A stretch of 64,000 nucleotides of DNA from NCBI GenBank assembly GCA_021396245.1, contig WNYE01000114.1:43963-107962 (forward strand). Reading direction: 5' to 3'. Shown piece after piece: positions 1-10,333 of the stretch. Numbering within the stretch: position 1 is the stretch's first letter; every line of letters starts with the position of its first letter. Origin of the DNA: Sporothrix humicola. Its lineage: Eukaryota > Ascomycota > Sordariomycetes > Ophiostomatales > Ophiostomataceae. The notes under the pieces are model-generated. The model ran no database searches. It was not told where the DNA came from and worked only from the letters and a program-made list of their open reading frames with translations. Made by a program: the position numbers and the translations under genes.

Positions 1-1241
1 AGAGATGTGCACGGGTGCATCTTCACTTGTCGGCGGCCCAACCTCCGGATCGTATGTCCTGTTGAAGAGCAGAGGAAGCCGTGTCTCGATGCCTGGCACG
101 CCGTTTGGCACGACCCGGAAATCAACCTTGCCCTCGGCCGAGACAATGCCTCTCTTTTTGCCGTCCGGGTGGTCGTACAGGGATGGCGCATGGTCTGACG
201 ACACGACAGTATATGTTCCGTTGGCAAGCTCGGCCCACAGCTGCTCAAGATCCTTGCGGTCGTGTCGAAGAGGAGGTGCACAGATATGCTTGGCGCCGTC
301 AATGCCATCGTGACCGTGGTCGTGAGGCTTCGAGTGAAGCTTCTCGCTTGTCAAGTACAAGTAATGAGGGCACGTCTCGGCGTGGATGGGCAGCAGCCGT
401 GCCTGGGCTTTGCGGACGTGCTCGAGAGCAGCCGGTGCAGACATGTGCACAAGCAAAATCGGGGCATCTGTCACCTCTGCCAGACTGATGGCCCGGTACG
501 TTGCCTCCGTCTCGGCGATTTGTGGCCGTGCCACGGCGTGGAACTGCGTCTGCGTATTCCCTCTCGCGTCCAGCCGTTTCGCAATCTGGTCCACCATATC
601 ATGGTTCTCGGCATGGACCATTGTCGTCACGCCGATCTGCCGAGCCGTCATCATGATATTGAACAGGTCGCCGTCGCCGAGTCGCAAAGGTAAATACGTC
701 ATATACAGTTTGACGCTCGTGATGCCGTCCGACACGAGACTCGGAAGGTCGCCGTCAAGCACGGTCTCAGTGGCGTTCGTCACAATCACATGGAAGCCAT
801 AGTCACAGTAGGCATTGCCCTGGGCTTTGGCGTGGTACCGCTCGACACATGGCTTGACACTCGTCTCGTCACGCCGCTGCGAGGCAAATGCAAGGACGGT
901 CGTGTTGCCGCCCGCAATCGCCGACCGCGAGCCCGTTTCCCACGTATCGCCCGTCGGCGAGTTGTCCTGTTCGATATGCGCGTGCGAGTCAACGCCTCTG
1001 CCGTGGAATCACAATGTCAGCAATATGAATGCGGAACTTGTATTTGAATACAAGGCAAAGAGACGACATACCCCGGCGTGATGTAAGCTCCCTCGGCGTC
1101 GACAATTTCAGTGTCCGGTCCGGCATCGAGACCGATTCCAATCACCGCAATTTTGCCGTCCTTGACGCCGATTTCGAGTCCCGCCAGCAATATCTCCGAC
1201 GCCGTCACGATCCGGCCGTTGCGTATGATCAAGTCGAGCAT
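1..1241 (-). CDS. Dihydropyrimidinase / hydantoinase-like amidohydrolase (3' part outside window)
   Basis: Cyclic-amidohydrolase family enzyme, likely opening a cyclic amide ring such as dihydropyrimidine or hydantoin. The N-terminus (MLDLIIRNGRIVTASE, then ITPG) is the usual beta-sandwich start. An intron at 998-1071 (GTATGT donor, CAG acceptor) joins PG to GVDSHAHIEQ, which restores the metal-binding HxH motif. Further on, GDGDLFNIMM and VHAENHDM are typical of the hydantoinase/dihydropyrimidinase branch rather than allantoinase or dihydroorotase. The reading frame stays open to base 1, so the C-terminal part is missing. The start at 1241 is the first ATG of the conserved N-terminus. It shares its strand with a nucleoside hydrolase at 3.5-4.5 kb, so a role in nucleobase breakdown is possible. 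The exact substrate cannot be read from sequence. Confidence 0.85.
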
Positions 1242-1637
1242 GTTCGAGGTGAGATTGATTTACATTTGGAAAGGTACCGTATAAATGCGTGAAAATTAAC
1301 ATCTAAGAGAAACATGCAAAATTACGCCAACACAAGACGAGCATGATCTCTAAATACAAAGCACAACACCGCCGATAAGGTATCGCCGTGACGGAACCGG
1401 CCGTAGTCGTGGACCCTGCAGGGATCAGACTAACTCTAGTGTGCGGTAACAATTATCGCCGCGCAGAGTCCGACTGCGCTATGATAAGGAAGCGCCGAGC
1501 ATGACAAGAGAAGGAATGCGACGGGACAAATTCGAAAAGAGAAGGGGAGAAAGACAAAAAAGAGACAAGACGAAAAAGAGAAAACAAATAAAGAAAACGA
1601 ATGTTGATTAATAAAAAGACGATACGCCCCTTGACAT
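1242..1637. other. Intergenic; upstream region of the hydantoinase-like gene
   Basis: No coding frame is supported here. A purine-rich stretch lies at about 1500-1600 on the + strand, which is pyrimidine-rich on the transcribed minus strand as in many fungal leaders. It holds the promoter of the gene below it and the 3' end of the gene above it. Confidence 0.5.
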
Positions 1638-2135
1638 TCAGCTTCCTTCCCCAGCTTTGGACACAGACTCCATCAAACGGTGCAGATCATATGAGCCCTG
1701 CTGATAAAATGGATTCCGCCTCGATTCGCCATCGTAGCTCGGACAGCCGGTGCAGACAGCCACGCGAGCTGTTCTGCTATTGGGATTGTCGATTTCCTCG
1801 CTTTCAACGTGCTCGTAGGGATTCCAATGGACCAGCACGTTGGGGGCGTGATTCGTCTTGTTCGTCTTGTTCATTGGCATTTTGATGCTGCCATGGCCAA
1901 AGCTATGGCCACCATAACTGCTGGGTTTGTCATCCAGGTGGTCGCAGTCATGGCAGATGATCAGAATCTCGTCGCAGCGGCCAAAATCCTGAGGACACTT
2001 GACCTGCTCGTGGCTGTCGAGTCTGTGGCTACAGGCAGTACAGCGTGCCGTTATGGTCGTAATTGGGCCGGGATTCGAGGCGGATTTGGGGACTTGGAAG
2101 CCTTTTGGTTTCGTTTCTGTGCTTCCAGTATTCAT
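1638..2135 (-). CDS. Small Cys/His-rich protein, probable zinc-binding, unknown function
   Basis: Uninterrupted 165-residue frame. The central part (about residues 31-67) shows Cys-x2-Cys-x-His-x4-His-x4-Cys-x6-Cys-x6-Cys-x2-Cys-x-His, followed near residue 127 by AVCTGCP. This density of paired Cys and His suggests one or two structural zinc sites. No signal peptide or membrane segment is visible, so it is probably intracellular. The next gene upstream carries the same order of Cys/His and the same AVCxGCP tail, so the two look like diverged tandem duplicates. I do not recognise a named family. An insertion rich in Asn, Lys and Gly between the two Cys clusters makes this copy longer than its neighbour. 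Confidence 0.6.
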   Translation of the reverse strand: MNTGSTETKPKGFQVPKSASNPGPITTITARCTACSHRLDSHEQVKCPQDFGRCDEILIICHDCDHLDDKPSSYGGHSFGHGSIKMPMNKTNKTNHAPNVLVHWNPYEHVESEEIDNPNSRTARVAVCTGCPSYDGESRRNPFYQQGSYDLHRLMESVSKAGEGS

Positions 2136-2708
2136 TTCTAATTTTATTTGTTCGTTAGTGAGGCCCTAAAACGTATTGGTCGTTACTGTATCACGGGGAT
2201 GATGTATCAATAATCGTGAGGATGTTGATTGTGAGCGTAGGAGAGAGACAAGAAGAGAAAAACAGTCGTGATATTCTGTGCATCAAAGGCGGGGTATCAT
2301 GTCCTCATATATGCTGGGCTGTCGTAGTTATCTTTGCCCCGTCTGCAGAATGCTACATGAAACAGACAATACGGCCGAACCACCGTTGAGAATACATTTG
2401 CTGTATGTTTTAATGGGATTTTGCCATGTCTACAAGTTAGGGGCCGGAGGCTGAAGTACTCACGTGCCCATCATGTCTTCGTTCATGCGGTAGAAGCCAA
2501 CATATATTTTCAAAGAAAAACATATTCTTTTGCCTTTCCTATTTAAAAAGTGGCATCCCTGTTTACAACTGTATTCAAAGACAAAACACATCCATGTCTG
2601 GTGCACTTCATCAGATATTATTGTGTCACAGGAAAGTAATCAAATTCATCAAATTCCAATCATCATGTTGTTTGTTCTGTTAACACAATAATATCTAAAC
2701 GGATGTCT
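2136..2708. other. Intergenic, AT-rich
   Basis: No supported coding frame. It separates the two related Cys-rich genes and should contain the promoter of the first and the 3' UTR of the second. Confidence 0.5.
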
Positions 2709-2951
2709 TCAAGTTCGTACCATTAGTCGATCGCCATCAGATATCCATGGGTGGTCAGGACACCCAATGCAGACGGCGAATGTTTCACCGTCCCTAGTTA
2801 TATACTGCTCCCCCGGATGGTCTATGCAGTCGCAGAATACCATAGTGTTGCAACAGAAGCGTTCTTCGGTGCATTGAGCCTCCCTGTGCATAAGGAGAGG
2901 GTGTTCACATAGTGGGCAGTTATCATCTATGCTCAGGTTACCGTAGGTCAT
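2709..2951 (-). CDS. Small Cys/His-rich protein, paralogue of the 1.6-2.1 kb gene
   Basis: 80 residues from ATG at 2951. The sequence shows CPLCEHPLLMH, then a Cys, a CC pair, a C-D-C and AVCIGCP, matching the order in the neighbouring gene. The open frame extends to an ATG at 3014. However, a convincing intron at 2977-3035 (GTAAGA donor, GACTAAC branch-like site, GCAG acceptor) removes that upstream ATG, and no phase-compatible coding exon lies before it. I therefore read it as a 5' UTR intron and start at 2951, which has A at -3. The alternative is a 101-residue unspliced form from 3014. Function unknown; zinc binding is inferred from the Cys/His spacing only. Confidence 0.55.
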   Translation of the reverse strand: MTYGNLSIDDNCPLCEHPLLMHREAQCTEERFCCNTMVFCDCIDHPGEQYITRDGETFAVCIGCPDHPWISDGDRLMVRT

Positions 2952-3518
2952 TTTGACGAGATGTCTGGGCAGTGGGCTGCATGGATGTCTGTTAGTCATG
3001 GAATATGTACGCAAGAGTCAATGCTGTAGTCTTACCTGTAATATCTGCTCGTTGCTTGCTTTTGATTTTGAGACAGAAGCAGTGGACAGAAAGATCAGAG
3101 TGAATAGAAAGAAAAAAAGACAATAAAGATGGCGTACAGGTCTAAACAGAAGGGTTGGCATATGGCTGAATTTATACGCCATGTTGACCGCTTTCATGAC
3201 TGTAAGCTCTAAGTGTAAAAGTGTAGGCAACCTGGATACATATGGGCATCCAATGCTTTTCGTAAGAGAATACAGAAACAAGGCGACCCATATGCTGCGT
3301 TCGAATACGTTTAGTTGTGGATAATAGTGTGGTACATCCACGATACTACATCAAAGTGCAAAAGCATGGTCAAATCAGAGTCGTAAGAGCATCTGCCTTG
3401 CCATGATACGGCGTGCCACTATTTGCATAAGTTATGAATGTGCAGTTTTGTACCAGTGACATGTTTTGTCTACCCATTCTATATTTCCCTCCCTCTCTTT
3501 GCCCACGTCTTCCACACA
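2952..3518. other. Leader with probable 5' UTR intron (2977-3035) and intergenic DNA
   Basis: It contains the inferred 59-nt leader intron of the small Cys-rich gene. A frame at 3018-3341 is open but its codons are not phase-compatible with the splice, so I do not call it. Nothing else is recognised up to the end of the nucleoside hydrolase. Confidence 0.45.
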
Positions 3519-4481
3519 TTACAACCCTTTGATGAGAGACAGGAAATGTGACCTGAAAGCCTCGGCATCGACGCTGACAGCCACACGGCAATTTGGCGCT
3601 GGCGGGTTGGGCACTTCCTGGCGATCGCAGACCATGACGCCGCGCGTAATTCCGTCTCCAACCTCGATATTGACGGCCATTTCCTTGTATTCGCAGAGCT
3701 CTGGGTGGGACACGACAGCAACAGCGAGCGGGTCGTGCATGGGAACGGACGTCATGCGTGGGAGGCGACCCGGAAACCGCTGGGTCTGGTAGGCAATGTA
3801 CTTTGCGGCAGCCTCGCCGGCGAATTGTGAAAAGGACGACTGGGAGGCTTTCATGGCGTCTGCATCGTCGGTCGTCATGCGGACTTGTAGGGTCACGTCC
3901 AAGCCGATCCAGCGTTGTGGCGCACCTGAACGGAGAACTGCCCGTGCCGCTTCTGGGTCAGAAAAGACATTGAACTCGCCGGGCTTGTTCCACGAATACA
4001 TTGTGCCAAAGAAAACACCGCCCATAATGACGAGTTCCTTGACGAGGGAGACGATCCGCGGCTCCAGCACCAACGCCAGGGCCACGTTGGTGAGCGGGCC
4101 GATGCATACTAGCGTGATCTCGCCCGGGTTCGCCAGAATGTGTTCGACAATAGCGTGCGCGGCGTATCTTCCTGACAGTGGTGGCCGGCCCGTCCCTCGG
4201 AGGGCTTCAACATGTGGCGCGACGGTTCTCTTGACGTCTGTGTGGATGAGGGGAGTAGCAGCTCCACGGACAAACGGTGTCGATGCAGGAACGCCGAGTC
4301 TGTCCATGAGAATGCCCGTCAAGATCGTGGCGCTGTCGACATCTGTGTTTCCGTTGACTGTTGTGAACATATCAAGCTGCAAATTCGGGTCGGCGTGGGC
4401 CAGTGCCAGTGCAAAACCATCGTCGACGTCGGCGCCAGCGCCCATCGACAGGTCGGTGTCCAAGATAATTCGTGTAGGCAT
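3519..4481 (-). CDS. Inosine-uridine preferring nucleoside hydrolase
   Basis: 320 residues, the usual length for the family, which cleaves the N-glycosidic bond of ribonucleosides to base plus ribose. The N-terminus IILDTDLSMGAGADVDDGFAL is a variant of the calcium-binding DTDxGxDD signature, with extra residues between the first Asp pair and the second. Also visible are TTVNGN, ICIGPLTN-type (VCIGPLTNVAL), MGG, NVFSDPEAA and DPLAV, all hallmarks of the IUNH fold. There is no signal peptide, so it is probably cytosolic. The gene is intronless. It faces away from the sugar transporter across a 935-bp gap. A hydantoinase-like gene 2.3 kb away on the same strand could act on bases released here, but they are not adjacent. 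Confidence 0.88.
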   Translation of the reverse strand: MPTRIILDTDLSMGAGADVDDGFALALAHADPNLQLDMFTTVNGNTDVDSATILTGILMDRLGVPASTPFVRGAATPLIHTDVKRTVAPHVEALRGTGRPPLSGRYAAHAIVEHILANPGEITLVCIGPLTNVALALVLEPRIVSLVKELVIMGGVFFGTMYSWNKPGEFNVFSDPEAARAVLRSGAPQRWIGLDVTLQVRMTTDDADAMKASQSSFSQFAGEAAAKYIAYQTQRFPGRLPRMTSVPMHDPLAVAVVSHPELCEYKEMAVNIEVGDGITRGVMVCDRQEVPNPPAPNCRVAVSVDAEAFRSHFLSLIKGL

Positions 4482-5416
4482 TTTGTGAGGCTGTGGGATG
4501 TCAGATAGGAAGTCACAATTAAATTCGAGGTCATGTGAAATTAAAGGAAATGAATCATATGTAACTTAAATCGAGATTTTTTTTTTAAAGACGAGAAAAA
4601 CAAAAAAAATACAACGTCAACCTACACGCCTCCGTCATCGCTCGCGTGTCTCCATCTTCACTTATTCCTTCACACATGCCTCATGTCGTCGGCGTTGACA
4701 CTCCGCGGCACTTGCCCGATCGGGGGCCGTCGGTTACGCGGTTGCCCTGAATGCCCCTAGAGCCCTGTGTGATCCATCGCCCTTTCCCTGAATGACAGTC
4801 GCGCCTTCCCTGTAAGCTTTTGCCCAGGCCACTTGTAGCGCCTTTTTACGCCACTCCCGTGTCAGTGTACGGGCTACACCCGGCACTAGTTGCTTGTTCC
4901 TGCCCTGCGCGGGACACGAAAACTGAGGTTGCGGGGATTTCGAAAAGGAAGAAGGAGCGACCAGACACAATGCGACTTTTCAACGGCGATCGGTCCACAG
5001 TCCACATTCGAGTCAGGCTTCCCTTTCACTCGTGTTCTCCTTCTTTTCTCCTCTTTTCTCCATCTTCCACACAAACGTCGCTCAACAGCCGATCGGTAGA
5101 GCTCACACGACAAAAAAACGTGCCGGAGACCCCATCCTTGCCCCAGCGGAAGCCATCGCAGTCGGGCAGTCAGTTCGCCGTCCCCTCTACTCTCTCTTTC
5201 TCTGCTCCTTTTCAAGAATAATTTCTCTCATATAAGAGTACGGTTTCGGAGCTGCGCCGACTTGCACAGTACCAATGATGTCTCTCCTCCCGTTTTCTCG
5301 TTCTCGCCGTCAAACGCGTCCTGCTCCTGGCCTGCCAATCCCTATCTGGCTCATCTTGCTGGGCATCTTTCTCTTTCTCCTCCTTGTCTTTATCTTTTTG
5401 ATTGCTCCTTTCCACT
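4482..5416. promoter_or_regulatory. Divergent intergenic region, nucleoside hydrolase / sugar transporter
   Basis: It serves both flanking genes, which are transcribed outwards. It has A/T tracts near 4570-4610 and pyrimidine-rich DNA from about 5030 to 5400 just before the transporter ATG, typical of fungal leaders. No binding site can be named with confidence. Confidence 0.5.
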
Positions 5417-7170
5417 ATGGCTGAGCCAAAGACAGCCACCAGCGGCGTGGCCATCGACGCGGTCGATACCGCCAGCCCTGCCCAAGAGCCTGTCGTCAAC
5501 AAAACGGAAGATATGTCTCAGAATATCGACAACGCCCTGGCCCAGGGCGAAACGGTGGCAATGCGTTCGTCGCTCGACAACCTGCCGTTCTTCGAGGCCA
5601 TCCGCGTCTACTGGCGCGTGACGCTCGTGTGTTTCCTGGGCGCCTTCTGTGCAGCCCTCGACGGCTACCAAGTCTCGATCAGCAGTTCGATTGTGTCCAA
5701 CAAGGGTTTCATCCGGACAATGTCCAACGGCGGCTCGGTACTCAACCCAACTCATGTCTCGGTCTGGGGCGGCATGCTGTCGACGGGCCAGCTCGTCGGC
5801 GTCGGCATTCTGCAGCTGTTTGCCGATCGTCTGGGCCGTAAATGGGCGATGCACCTGACGTGGCTGACGCTCTGTGTCTCGGTGGCTCTCGAGTCGGCCG
5901 CCAGCAACTGGCTATATTGGCTCTTTGCCAAACTAATTGCCGGCGCTGGACTCGGCATGATGCAGGCCACGTACCCGGTCTACATTGCCGAGCATGCGCC
6001 GACGCAGACCCGAGGCCTGCTGACGACCTTTTACATGTTGTAAGTCAAGTGCCCTTGAGCCAGATAAACACAGCTCCCCAAGATATTCGTATGAATATTC
6101 CCTCGTGAACATAATGTTTATTAACCACAATTAGCTGGTACGTCACGGCACAAATCTTTGCCCCGCTGGCTCTCCGTCAGCTCTCTTACTCCAATCCCTA
6201 CGACTTCAAGACGGCCGTCTACACGCAATGGGGCATGCTGGGCCTTTTGCTTCTGATCAACGTCTTTTTGCTGCCCGAGAGTCCGTGGTGGCTTGTCGAG
6301 CGCGGCCGCGTTGCTGATGCCGAAAAGGTGCTGGCGTCAACGCACCGCGGCATTCCGGCCGAGTACAACTACAGCGCGCACAACGAAGTGGCCATTATTG
6401 TGGCGACGGTCGAGCATGAGCGCCTGATCTCCAAGAGCGCCGAGTCCAACCAGATCGTCGAGATTGTGCGCGACAAGACGAACCTGTGGCGTCTCTTTAT
6501 CGCCTTTTGGCCCAAGGCCATGCAGCAGCTGACGGGCCAGAGCGTGACGAACAATTACGGCACCTACTTCTTCCAGCTCGCCGGCAACACGGCTCCCTTT
6601 ACGGTGACCATCATCCTGGCCGTCTGCCAGCTCATTGGCGTCCTCTTCTCGTCTTTGATTTCAGACAAAGTCGGCCGGAGATGGCTCACGCTCGGTCTCT
6701 TCGGCGCCGGAACGGTCGCCATCTGGGGCATTGGCATTCTGGGCAGCTTCGATTACCAGTCCCAGAAACTCGGCAGTGTCCTCGTTTTCTTCGCCTGTCT
6801 GTCCAACTTTGGCGTCATTGGCGGCGCCGGCGTGGCCTACTCGTACGTCGCCGAGATCCCCAACCAGCGCCTGCGGCAGAGAACGGCGTCGATTGCGCTG
6901 ATGGGCTCGTTCTGTCTCGGCCTCACGTTCAACTACACCGTCCCGCTTATGCTCAAGGTCTGGTCTGTCAAGACGGGCTACTTCTTCGCCATTACGGGCA
7001 CGCTGTCGTGCATTGTCGGCTTCTTTGTGCTGCCCGAAATCACGATGCGTACGCCCGCCGAAATCGACGAAATGTTTGCCGACAAGGTCGCCCCGCGCAA
7101 GTTCCGCAAGCACATTACGCGTGTCCAGATGTTCTTGGAAGAGCAGGAAGCCGCCAACGAGAAGGTGTAG
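5417..7170 (+). CDS. MFS sugar transporter
   Basis: Major facilitator of the sugar-porter family, predicted 552 residues with 12 membrane segments in the plasma membrane. Exons are 5417-6039 and 6135-7170; the intron has a GTAAGT donor and a TTAG acceptor and joins codons inside TFYMFWYVTAQ. Motifs include DRLGRKWA (loop 2-3), PVYIAEHAPTQTRG after segment 4, PESPWWLVERGR before the central loop, DKVGRRW (loop 8-9) and VAEIPNQRLRQRT. The N-terminus of about 60 residues is hydrophilic. The start at 5417 is the first ATG; the frame before it has only a TTG. It converges on a xylitol-type dehydrogenase gene and is near a beta-mannosidase, consistent with uptake of plant sugars or alpha-glucoside-type sugars. 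The substrate cannot be told from sequence. Confidence 0.9.
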
Positions 7171-7733
7171 AGAGCACAAAATTATGGGAGGGGGAAGGAT
7201 GGGATTAAAGACAAGCTTCTCACAGGCCCCCGGCACTTTCTTCACAACAATTGTCACAAGTAAAGGAATCCATTGCCACGCTTCATAAAAGCAAAACCAG
7301 AGGAAGAACAGAATAAAATAAAATAAATAAATATCCAGACATCCTCAATCGGAGAATGTCCGACTTTTGGCAGTCAAAGCTCCATCAAGTGAATCAGTGG
7401 CCCGCTTCTAATCCATCACAGGACTAGTCTGTCGGGTGCAGAAGCCCGCTGTTGCAGCTGTACCAACTGCTCGGATAATAAGCGACGCATCCGACGTGAA
7501 GTCTGTGGTCACCAACCTTTCTTGCGTCTTTCTTCTCCTCCCCAGATTATGGAGTCTGTTTCGTCTTACGTCTTCCTGGTTGCCAAGAGATCTTCACTTC
7601 ACCCTTGTCATGTAAACTTATGTATTTCTTATCAATATTAACAAACGCTCAGCCTTGCACAATTTGATCTCAAACTCCGTCGGCATCTTCGCCTTATTCA
7701 TCACGCCTTCGTAACCCGATCTGCCTGCTACAA
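7171..7733. other. Convergent intergenic region
   Basis: It holds the 3' ends of the transporter and the dehydrogenase. AT-rich patches at 7310-7335 and 7610-7650 could serve polyadenylation. No gene is seen. Confidence 0.45.
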
Positions 7734-8924
7734 TTACTCGGCCTTCTCATTCGGCCCTGTAATCAGAATCTTGATCACCTCGCCCTGCTTGACCTTCTTG
7801 AACGCCGCCTCGGCGTCTGTAAACGGCACCGTCTCCGAAATCAACTTGCCCACCGGCACCTTGCCCGACGCAACAAGCTGAATGGCCAGACGGTAGTCGC
7901 CGGCGCCGTAGCGGAAACTGCCGCGGACAGTCACTTCCTTGACACACAGCGCCACGATCGGGAAGGTAATGTCCGGCTTGCCCATGCCGCCCTGCACATA
8001 GGTGCCGCCGACGCGCACGGCGTGCAGACTGGCCTGGATGCTGGGCTCGGCGCCAGACGCATCAATCACAACATCGGCGCCGCCAGCGGCCTCGAGACCG
8101 GCCTCCTTCAGAATATTGGCCGCGTTTTCCTGCGGCGAGACGCGCTGGCTCATGTACGTGTGCGTCGCCGCAAACTCGCGCGCAAACTTGAGCTTGGACT
8201 CGACAATATCCACGGAAACGACTGTCGACGCGCCGAAAGCCTTGGCCACGGCACAACACAAAAGACCGACCGGGCCCGCGCCCATCACAACGACGCTCTG
8301 TCCGGGCTGCACGCGCGCCTGTTTGCCCACAATGTGCACGGCGACGGCCAGCGGCTCGATCAGCGCGCCCTCCTGCAGCGAGACGTGCGCGGGCAGCTTG
8401 TAGCAGAAATCCGACGGCGCCTTCCAGAAGCCCGTCAGCGTTCCGTCGTAGGGCGGCGTCGCCGCAAACTGCATCAGCGGGCACAAGTTGTAGTGGCCCT
8501 CGAGACAGCGCATGCAGCGGCGGCAGGGGTAGCCGGGCTCGAGGGCGACGCGGTCGCCGACCTTGAGGTCCGGGACGGACGAGCCGACAGCGACAACAGT
8601 GCCCGCCGATTCGTGGCCCAGAACCATGGGATCCTTGACGACAAAGTGGCCAATGGCGCCGTGCTCCCAGTAGTGCACGTCCGAGCCGCAGATGCCCGTG
8701 TAGTTGACGGCCACGAGCACGTCGTGCGGCGCATCGGCCACAGACGGCACAGGGCGGTCCTGGTAGGTGACGTCATGCGGTTTGTTGAGGACGAACGATG
8801 AGTTCTGGCATGTTAGCAAAAGAAATCAAAAGGAGGGGAAGGAAGCAGAAATAGGAAACAAAAATGCCCAAGAGACAAAATAGGGGACAGGACATACCGA
8901 CTTGCCGTCTGCTGGAGAAGCCAT
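7734..8924 (-). CDS. Xylitol / sorbitol dehydrogenase (zinc MDR family)
   Basis: NAD-dependent polyol dehydrogenase, 365 residues, converting xylitol to xylulose or sorbitol to fructose. A 27-nt first exon (8898-8924, MASPADGKS) is joined across an intron at 8805-8897 (GTATGT donor, CCAG acceptor) to NSSFVLNKPHDV, matching the usual fungal N-terminus. Catalytic-zinc residues appear in GICGSDVHYW and GHES. The structural-zinc motif is CRRCMRCLEGHYNLC, and the Rossmann motif is GAGPVGLL. The acidic residue in SVDIVESKLKFA points to NAD rather than NADP. It is convergent with the sugar transporter and beside the beta-mannosidase. An L-arabitol dehydrogenase is the main alternative; xylitol versus sorbitol preference cannot be decided. 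Confidence 0.9.
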
Positions 8925-10333
8925 TGTGTTGTGTGTCTGAGGAAGATGTCGAGGAGATGGAGAAAACGAAAACGAAATGTCGAGTCGAGGGCGATGCCGC
9001 GAGATGTCGCTTTTGGGAGGAAAACTGGAAGGAGAATGGCAAGAAAAGAGAACGACAAAAACGAGAAAAAATTGAAGAAGAGAATGGGAAAGGACAAAAA
9101 ACCCAAAAATACACGACACCTGAGCCCAGACTCGTCGCTTTCTCGTTCTTTTTTTCCTCCTTTTTTCTTCTCGCTCACGAACTAAGCTAGCAGCAGCTAT
9201 GACAGCTTAGACACCGCTAACACCGCGTAATATCAGCGCGCCGCATGTCGGAAGCTGCTAGCGCGGGGGCAATCAGTTGGGGGTTAGGGGGCGTGCCTTT
9301 TGGGAAGTGCCTTCTGAGAGCAACGTGCTACAGCAGCCCCTGGCGCCTACCCCCGCTGTGCCCGCATATCTGTGCACTTCTCGTCCCGCCTCTGGTCACG
9401 CTGACCACCTTTGCGCCTTCCTTGACACGTTCTTTTACGCAGCAGTACGTTCTTTCCTGCAGAAAGCTGCACCGTCTCCCACCTCCCACTTCCTCCGTCC
9501 GACGCCCGGCCGCCCTCTCCTGCCAGATCCCTCCCACCCGCTCGGGAACAATTACCAGAACAAGCACCTCCTACTGGCCGCGCCTTCCCCACTGTTCGAT
9601 GCTCGACAAACTCACGACTGCCGTTTTCAACTACTCCGCGTCCAACGACACTCGACACTCGGCAGTCCGCCAATAATGCAAATAATTCGCCGAGCTATTT
9701 TGCTTTTTGCCAGGAGATACCAGACTCCATAGCACCCCATTCTTTTTTGCATTCATCCTTCTTATCCATCTAGTTTCTTTTGCTTTTTTTGTCATGTCCT
9801 CTTGGCCTTGTCGCTCTACTATTACTGAGTAGAATCCCAGATCCCCCAACCCCTCAGCTCCAGTCTAGACTTCCCCATTTTCTGCAAATACCCATTTTAA
9901 CCGCGCCAATCGAAAGCGAGCCCTCCTTGTTGGCGCAATCCACTCACTTACACAGAATCGCTCACACATTCACACTGACACCCTTCGCTCGTTCCTCACC
10001 GATCCCCGACCACGACCTACCCCAACCACCGAACACGACCCGCGACCACGCTATTACACAAAAAAAACAACAACGTGTAAGGCGTCTCTAAATCTGACAG
10101 AAAGAAGAAAAGAAAAGAAAAATCTCGCTGACCACGGGACTCGGAAAAAAAAATAGCGAGCTGCAGCTGCAGATATGCAGGTGAACCCAGACGATGGCTG
10201 CAGCGTTGGGAACTGTGGCTGTATTGTTGGATCGTGAATTGTTGTATTGTATCGCATGACATGATGACATGGAATGTCTACCTGTAGTCTACTTCACCGC
10301 CGATGTTTGTTGACGTAAAGATGCCTCCACCCC
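8925..10333. other. Intergenic 1.4 kb; promoter of the dehydrogenase and 3' side of the beta-mannosidase
   Basis: The first ~250 bp upstream of the dehydrogenase ATG are purine-rich on the + strand. From 9450 to 10050 the + strand is C/T-rich with many short open frames but no recognisable protein. I see no tRNA, 5S rRNA or transposon. Confidence 0.5.

Noticed and set aside
3018..3341. 107-residue minus-strand frame before the small Cys-rich gene
   Set aside because: Considered as a first exon, but the phase at the 2977-3035 intron does not match and the codons look random.
9240..10090. Several 80-150-residue frames on the + strand
   Set aside because: Pro/Ser/Thr-rich translations of C/T-rich leader DNA without conserved features.
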